Source: Sorangium cellulosum So0157-2 (GTDB lineage Bacteria; Myxococcota_A; Polyangia; Polyangiales; Polyangiaceae). Taken from it: a stretch of DNA of 64,000 bases. This document shows positions 59,502 to 64,000 of this stretch, in pieces. A program made the position numbers and the translations under genes. The number at the start of each line of letters is the position of its first letter. Position 1 is the first letter of the stretch. The notes under the pieces are model-generated. The model saw only the letters and a program-made list of their open reading frames with translations. It was not told the origin of the DNA and made no database searches. The stretch covers positions 10,182,001 through 10,246,000 of the forward strand of contig NC_021658.1 in the NCBI RefSeq assembly GCF_000418325.1, read 5' to 3'.

Positions 59502-60965
59502 TCACGCCAGCGCGGGCCAGCTCGGCACGCATCCCATGAGGTAGCCCCGGCCGGACTCGAACCGGCACGCCCGCGAGGGGCCGCGGATTTTAAATCCACC
59601 GCGTCTGCCATTTCGCCACGGGGCCAAGTAGTTGATTTCACTGGATATTATCGCATCACCCTGCTCCGCGCCACCCCCTCCACTGGCTATTCCGCTGGCT
59701 TTTCCCCCGAGCTCGGGGATGGCCGCGACGAGGGAAGCTAGCTCGCCAAGGCCCAGCTCTGCAAACGTCCTGGCCGCCCGGCGATACCTCTGGATCATGA
59801 TCGAGCTCCGGTGCCCGGTCCGGTCGGCGACCCAGGTCTCGCTGCGGCCGTTCGCGAGGGCGACCGTGATGAAGGTCGAGCGCGTGTCGTGCGCGCGCAC
59901 CTTCTGAGTCTCGTCGGAGTCCTCGAAGAGCTCCGGCCGATCGATGCCGGCGAGCTGGAGGTGAGCGCGGAAGCGCTCGGCCGCGTGTTCGACGCTGAAG
60001 CGCTCGCCCTCCTCGTTGACGAACAGCGGCGCGGAGGGCGCCGGGTTGCCGCGGAGCGCGAGCCACGCGTGCAGCGCCTCCGGCACACCGGGGGACAGCG
60101 CCCACGCGCGAGGATCGTTCGTCTTGTTCTTCTTGAGTCGCAGCGCGCCGCGCTCCAGGTCGACGTCCTGCACCTGCAGACGCACCGCCTCGCTGATGCG
60201 CGGGCCCTCGCGGTTCAGGAAGCCCCAGAGGACGCGCCAGCACAGCGGGATGGCGGTGCAGGCCAGCAGCCGCGCGTCCTCGTCGGGGTAGAGGCACGCT
60301 TTCGCCTTCGCGGGGCCGAGCTTCGGGAGGAAGCCGCGGGGGAGCGGGTTCGTCGCGAGGAGACGGCAGGGGAAGACGGCCATCGCCATCATGCGGTGCA
60401 GGAGCTGCGCGATGTGACGGCGCGAGGCGGGCGACATCGGCGGGAGCGCGCCCATGACGCGCTCGGCGTCGTCGAGCGTGAAAGCAGCGACGGGGACACG
60501 CCCGGCCATCGGGTACACGTGGCGGTCGAGCCGGTAGACGTCCTGCTCCACGCTCCGCTTCGGCTTGACGTGGTCAGGGTACATGCGCGCGAGCTCACCG
60601 GAGGTCCAGAGCTCGCCGAACTGCTGGAGGGTGACCTGCTTCGGTATCGAGCTGCCGCCGGGGACGACCTTCGCTTGTGCGCCGCCTTTACAGACGACCT
60701 CGACCGCCTCGATGACGTCGCGGAGTGCCCTGCCCTCGCGTACCGCCGCACGCTCCAGCAGCGCGATGATCGCGTCACGCGGGACGTTGGGCGAGGCGCG
60801 CAGCCGCGCGGCCAGGTCGGCGACGAGGTCCTTGCGCTGCTCGGCTTGCTCCTGGGTCAGCTTCGGATCCAGGGGGAAGCTCTCGCGGTCGTTGTCGCCG
60901 ATGCGGACGCGCACGTAGAGCCGTCCGGCGGTGCTGTAGATCGAGCCCGTAGGTCTCCGCGGCAT
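59502..60965 (-). CDS. Tyrosine site-specific integrase
   Basis: 487 codons from the ATG at 60965, behind AGGGAGGC. The N-terminal arm-binding part (GSIYSTAGRLYVRVRIGDND) is followed by a core-binding domain and a catalytic domain with the expected residues: Arg256 (NREGPRISEAVRLQ), His359 to Arg362 (HDTR), His385 (GHRSS) and nucleophile Tyr394 (MIQRYRRA). It recombines element and chromosome attachment sites. Codons beyond about 446 read the tRNA-Leu gene on the same strand and then flanking DNA, so the normal C-terminus probably ended near residue 420-440. The excisionase-like gene lies 9 bp upstream. Confidence 0.9.
   Translation of the reverse strand: MPRRPTGSIYSTAGRLYVRVRIGDNDRESFPLDPKLTQEQAEQRKDLVADLAARLRASPNVPRDAIIALLERAAVREGRALRDVIEAVEVVCKGGAQAKVVPGGSSIPKQVTLQQFGELWTSGELARMYPDHVKPKRSVEQDVYRLDRHVYPMAGRVPVAAFTLDDAERVMGALPPMSPASRRHIAQLLHRMMAMAVFPCRLLATNPLPRGFLPKLGPAKAKACLYPDEDARLLACTAIPLCWRVLWGFLNREGPRISEAVRLQVQDVDLERGALRLKKNKTNDPRAWALSPGVPEALHAWLALRGNPAPSAPLFVNEEGERFSVEHAAERFRAHLQLAGIDRPELFEDSDETQKVRAHDTRSTFITVALANGRSETWVADRTGHRSSIMIQRYRRAARTFAELGLGELASLVAAIPELGGKASGIASGGGGAEQGDAIISSEINYLAPWRNGRRGGFKIRGPSRACRFESGRGYLMGCVPSWPALA
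59542..59625 (-). tRNA. tRNA-Leu (anticodon UAA)
   Basis: The minus strand folds as a type II tRNA: acceptor GGCCCCG with CGGGGCU, D arm GCGAAATGGCAGACGC, anticodon stem and loop GTGGA-TTTAAAA-TCCGC (anticodon TAA), a long variable arm and T arm GCCGGTTCGAGTCCGGC, discriminator A. CCA is not encoded (CCT follows). The integrase reading frame runs through it on the same strand, so it may carry the attachment site. Confidence 0.93.
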
Positions 60966-60974
60966 GCCTCCCTT

Positions 60975-61559
60975 CTACCGCGATTTGCGGTCGCGCTCAC
61001 GCCCGCGGCGGCCCGCCGGCATGGGGGCCAGCACGAGGCCGACCTCTTGGAGCACCGCCGAAGCGCCGCTGCCGTGCTCGGCATCGTTCGCCGCGCGCAC
61101 GGCGAGCCCAGGGACGGCGTCGTGCTTCGTCCTGAGCCCGGCGGCAACCCGCGTGCGCTCATCCGCCTCTGCGCTGCAGCGCGACGCTGGGTCACAGGCG
61201 AGCGCCTGGAGATAGGCGACGAACACCTCGCGCTGGACGAGGCGCAGCTTGCCGAGCTTGGTGACCGGCAGCGGGAAGCCCGGCGCGCGGATCGTATCGA
61301 GGAAGACGCGTGCCGGGATCCCGGTGACCGACTCGACGTTCTTCTGCGAGAGCATCTCCGGCTGCGGCGCCGTGATGGTGAGCCCGTCCAGCGGGATCGC
61401 GAGCGTCGCGGTCGCCGTGGTCGTGGGGTTGCTCACCCTGGGGCGCTGCGATCCGCCGATGCGCGTCTCCAGGATCGTCCTCTGGCTCGGGCGCATGCCG
61501 GTGTCAGCCTGACGAAGAGCAAGTTGTGCCGATACACGCGCGAGAGCCGCGGATTCCAT
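60975..61559 (-). CDS. Excisionase-like or DNA-binding protein
   Basis: 194 residues from the ATG at 61559, preceded by CGGAGG. A disordered N-terminus with MRPSQRTILETRIGGS is followed by a winged-helix-like segment: MLSQKNVESVTGIPARVFLD, TIRAPGFPLPVTKLGKLRLV and QREVFVAYLQALA, the layout of MerR/Xis-type DNA binders (sequence-specific helix, then wing with K-x-G-K). The C-terminus is Ala/Arg-rich. It precedes the integrase by 9 bp on the same strand, as excisionase or directionality genes often do. The assignment is positional plus pattern. Confidence 0.55.
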   Translation of the reverse strand: MESAALARVSAQLALRQADTGMRPSQRTILETRIGGSQRPRVSNPTTTATATLAIPLDGLTITAPQPEMLSQKNVESVTGIPARVFLDTIRAPGFPLPVTKLGKLRLVQREVFVAYLQALACDPASRCSAEADERTRVAAGLRTKHDAVPGLAVRAANDAEHGSGASAVLQEVGLVLAPMPAGRRGRERDRKSR

Positions 61560-62077
61560 GCCGTACCTCCGTCCGTTTTGGGTGGTGAGCAACCGTGAAC
61601 GACGCTGCCGGAAGGGGCACGAAAACGTATCTCGGAGCCGAAGATATCTCGACGCCAGATATCCTTGTATGCACATGGCGAAACATGACGTCGTGTCGCG
61701 GGGTTAGCTGTTCTGGGAAGCGCCGCCGAGGCGGCGGAAAGGGGGGGCACGAAGGGGTCGATTTTGTATCTCGAAACGCCCCCTCGGCGCGGCTCCGAGG
61801 CGACACCTGGGGGTACGCCCTGGTCGGCGCGGCGCGTAGAACGCGACCCGCGCGCGTCCGCGTCGAGACACGCCACGAGCAGCAGGATCTCTTCGCGACG
61901 CGTCCGCGACGCCCAGGTGGGGCGCGTGGACAGCTCAGTCCACTACCGGCGGATTGCTGCTCACAGAGACACCTAGAGGACCGATCAGGTTGATTTTGTG
62001 ATAATCTCGGGCGTTTCGATGGAAGGCTCGACCGTCTCGCCCGGGTCATGATCTCGTCCGCGTCCGGAGGTTCACGG
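61560..62077. other. Upstream region of the integrase operon and IS left end
   Basis: About 500 bp with no supported gene. The part from about 61975 (GATTTTGTGATAATCTCGGG) is likely the left end of the following insertion sequence; inverted repeats were not confirmed. Confidence 0.35.
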
Positions 62078-63667
62078 ATGGAACGATGGTCGCCGCCGGT
62101 GGAGCTGTCGCGGCAGGAGCAGGCGCTGATGAAGCGGCTGACACGCGTGAGAGCACTGTTCGGCTTTCTCAGGCTGCACCGGCACGAGCTGTTCGACGAG
62201 ACGTTCCAGGAACAGCTGGAGGGCATGTACCGGACGACGGGGGCAGGTGAGCCGCCGCATCCGCCGGCGCTGATGTGCATGGTCACGCTGCTCCAAGGCT
62301 ACGTCGGCGCATCGGATGCCGAGGCGGTGGAACTGGCCGTCGTTGACCTGCGCTGGCAGATGGTGCTCGGCTGCCTGGGTGCGGACACACCTCCGTTCTC
62401 GCAGGGCGCGCTGCAGGCGTTCCGAGAGCGGATGGTCGCGCACGAGATGGACCGGGTGCTGCTGGAGCGGACCGTGGCGCTGGTTCGGTCCGGCGCGATG
62501 ACGGAGGGCGAAAGGCGTGCGGTGTCGAAAGCGCTGCGGGTGGCCATCGATAGCCGCCCTTTAGCGGGGGCCGGGCGGGTTGAGGACACGATCAACCTGC
62601 TCGGCCATGCTGCACGCAGCATCGTCCGCGTCGTGTCAAAGATCACGGAGCGTCCGCCCGAGGAGATCTGCCGCAAGGCGGGCATCCCGCTGCTTCTGGC
62701 GCCCAGCATCAAGGCCGGGCTCGACCTCGACTGGAGCGACCCGAAGCAGAAGGCGGCGGCGATTCAGATCCTGGAGCGGCAGGTCTCGTCGTTGCAGCAG
62801 TGGGTCGACCGCCATCTTGACGACGTCGTCGAGCAGCCGCTTCGCACCTATCTGGATGCGGTCACCCAGGTTCGAGACCAGGACCTGGAGACAGCCGAGG
62901 ACGGGACGGTTCGCATCCGGCAGGGCGTTGCACCTGACCGCCGTGTCTCCATCGAAGACGCCGAGATGCGCCACGGCCGCAAGAGCCGCTCGAAGCGGTT
63001 CGACGGCTACAAGGAGCACATCGCACGCGATCTTGACCTTCCCGTCATTGTCGCCTGCGCGGTCACGCCTGCAAATCGGCCCGAAGAAGAGGGTGCCGCA
63101 CCGATCGCCGAGGACGTCCAGCGTCAGCGGCTGCGCCTCGTCGAGCTCCACATTGATCGCGCCTACGTAAACAGTCCCGTCGTTGACGACGTGATCCGCG
63201 CGGGTGGCCAGGTGTTCTCGAAGCCTTGGGGCCAGCGGGCTCGAAGCCCCGATTTGTTCAGCAAGCGCGATTTCAAGATCGACCTGCGCGCCAAGACGAT
63301 CACGTGTCCAGCGGGACAGGTCGAGGTGTTCGAGCCGGGCGACACGGTCGAGTTCGATCCCGAGGAGTGCGGCGCGTGCCCGCTTCGAGCCAAGTGCACG
63401 CAAGCTGCCTCGGGGCGAGGGCGGACTGTGTCCATCGCCGAGGACGAAGCTCTGCAGGGCAAGTTCCGGAAGTTGCAGCAGACCGGGCCAGGACGCGCCG
63501 TGCTCCGGCAGCGGACAGCTGTGGAGCATGCGCTTGCCCACATCGCGGCACGCAAAGGACACAGCGCACGCTAAATCGGCGCCAGGAGAAACCTGTTCGA
63601 CCTCCGGCGCGCCGCAGCGATCCAGAATCTTGAGGCGGCCCAGCGGCTGATCCAGGAGGCTGCGTAA
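62078..63667 (+). pseudogene. IS1182-type transposase with a premature stop
   Basis: From the ATG at 62078 (GGAGG upstream). DUF772-like N-terminus (RVRALFGFLRLHRHELFDET, HPPALMCMVTLLQGYVGAS), DDE core pieces (RVAIDSRPLAGAGRVEDTIN, VSIEDAEMRHGRKSRSKRFD, LRLVELHIDRAYVNSPVVDD) and a Cys-rich region (CGACPLRAKCTQ). Translation stops at TAA 63572-63574 after RKGHSAR, but the same frame continues IGARRNLFDLRRAAAIQNLE and ends at 63667. A single-base change from a sense codon would restore it. The element is therefore probably inactive. Numbering from the alternative ATG at 62048 is possible. Confidence 0.85.
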
Positions 63668-63786
63668 CTGATTGAAATTAGATAATTTTCAAACCGTTCG
63701 GCGTTCTAGGAGGCGCCCGCAATGCGCTCGGCGCGTAACCTCCCAGCCAAGGGCATCGTGACCGTCCCCGCGCGACGAAGGAGGCG
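63668..63786. other. Right flank of the IS1182-type element
   Basis: An AT-rich patch (TTGAAATTAGATAATTTTC) just after the transposase may contain its right end. No gene. Confidence 0.4.
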
Positions 63787-63860
63787 ATGGCGACGAGAGC
63801 GGAGTGGGCCGAGCGTGTGGAGCGATTGGAGCGGGTTGAGGACCGCCCGTCCCGTCCTGC
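63787..63860 (+). pseudogene. IS66 TnpA-like N-terminal fragment
   Basis: The ATG at 63787, after GGAGGC, opens MATRAEWAERVERLERV, like the start of IS66 accessory proteins (xxxWxERVxRxxxSG). The similarity stops after about 17 codons; the rest reads as unrelated sequence. Confidence 0.35.
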
Positions 63861-63977
63861 GTCCTGGATCTTCCATGCTCGTCGCCGTCGAGGCCTACTG
63901 GCTCCGCGAGGGCATCGGCAGCCGGCCTCGAAGTCGACCTCGCCCCCTGACCACGCTGCGTCGCAGCGGACGTCCGC

Positions 63978-64000
63978 TGGACCTGGGTTCGATTCCCGGC
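63978..64000 (+). other. tRNA 3'-end fragment at the window edge
   Basis: CCTGGGTTCGATTCCCGG is a perfect T stem-loop (stem with TTCGATT loop) of a tRNA, but no D or anticodon arm precedes it within 60 bases. It may be an attachment-site remnant; the acceptor end lies outside the window. Confidence 0.45.

Noticed and set aside
63925..64000. Complete tRNA gene at the right edge
   Set aside because: Only the T arm is recognisable; no D arm or anticodon arm in the preceding bases.

Overview
This is very GC-rich DNA (visibly around 70% or more) with the content of a large-genome myxobacterium of the Sorangium/Polyangium type (order Polyangiales): a Ser/Thr kinase fused to an FGE-sulfatase domain, Ser/Gly-linker lipoproteins, a T6SS VgrG cargo island, a giant Tc/Rhs toxin, and a layer of insertion sequences and decayed duplicates. 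The assignment is inference from gene style; no rRNA or species marker is present.

Region 1 (about 0.35-5.1 kb) is a probable RiPP operon: a lipoprotein precursor with a C-terminal Cys-Gly-x-Gly-x-Cys tail, a DUF692 multinuclear iron oxidase, its DUF2063 partner, an ECF sigma factor and a DUF1109/NrsF-like membrane anti-sigma factor, preceded by a YceI-like lipoprotein. It resembles bufferin/HvfABC systems under SigF-NrsF control. Region 2 (5.2-8.7 kb) holds a lactonase-like beta-propeller lipoprotein, a cell-envelope protein, and a lipoprotein with nearly perfect 45-bp tandem repeats. Region 3 (9.1-16.4 kb) is an orphan T6SS spike island: VgrG (frameshifted near its C-terminus), an M15-type peptidoglycan peptidase as candidate effector, a lipoprotein as candidate immunity protein, a PAAR-like tip and an accessory protein. 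A 43-bp tandem array follows.

Region 4 (16.8-30.8 kb) is mixed chromosome: a Ser/Thr kinase-FGE fusion with a vWA protein, a DUF574 methyltransferase, an RsbR/STAS-like regulator, a tandemly duplicated and partly dead toxin-antitoxin cassette, a redoxin, an HGSNAT-like acetyltransferase and a GH18 lipoprotein.

Region 5 (30.4-46 kb) is a Tc/Rhs toxin locus read on the minus strand. A TcB-TcC-like single-chain toxin (originally about 2,400 residues) is split by an IS110-family element. Its PD-(D/E)XK nuclease tip and immunity gene form a low-GC cassette. Downstream lies a second, decayed rhs tip with its own toxin end and a cupin gene, itself invaded by a three-gene transposon (zinc-ribbon DUF6431-like protein, DDE transposase, AAA+ ATPase). 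A nine-copy 43-bp array lies upstream of the toxin.

Region 6 (46.9-58.5 kb) is mostly housekeeping or metabolic: a TPR/HEAT-like protein, a TIGR01777 epimerase, a FabV-like enoyl reductase, an acyl-CoA desaturase, a nucleotidyltransferase, a D-cysteine desulfhydrase-like PLP enzyme, an outer-membrane barrel and histidine ammonia-lyase. Region 7 (58.5-64 kb) contains minisatellites, a second copy of a long palindromic element, tRNA-Leu(UAA) with a tyrosine integrase whose frame runs into it, an excisionase-like gene, an IS1182-type transposase broken by a stop codon, and IS66/tRNA fragments at the edge.

The least explained signals are the RiPP-like operon with a lipid-anchored precursor, a dispersed two-helix palindrome at about 21.9 and 58.7 kb whose stems change while its internal loop stays fixed, and an IS110 element whose right end abuts the same Rhs YxYD-coding sequence at two places.
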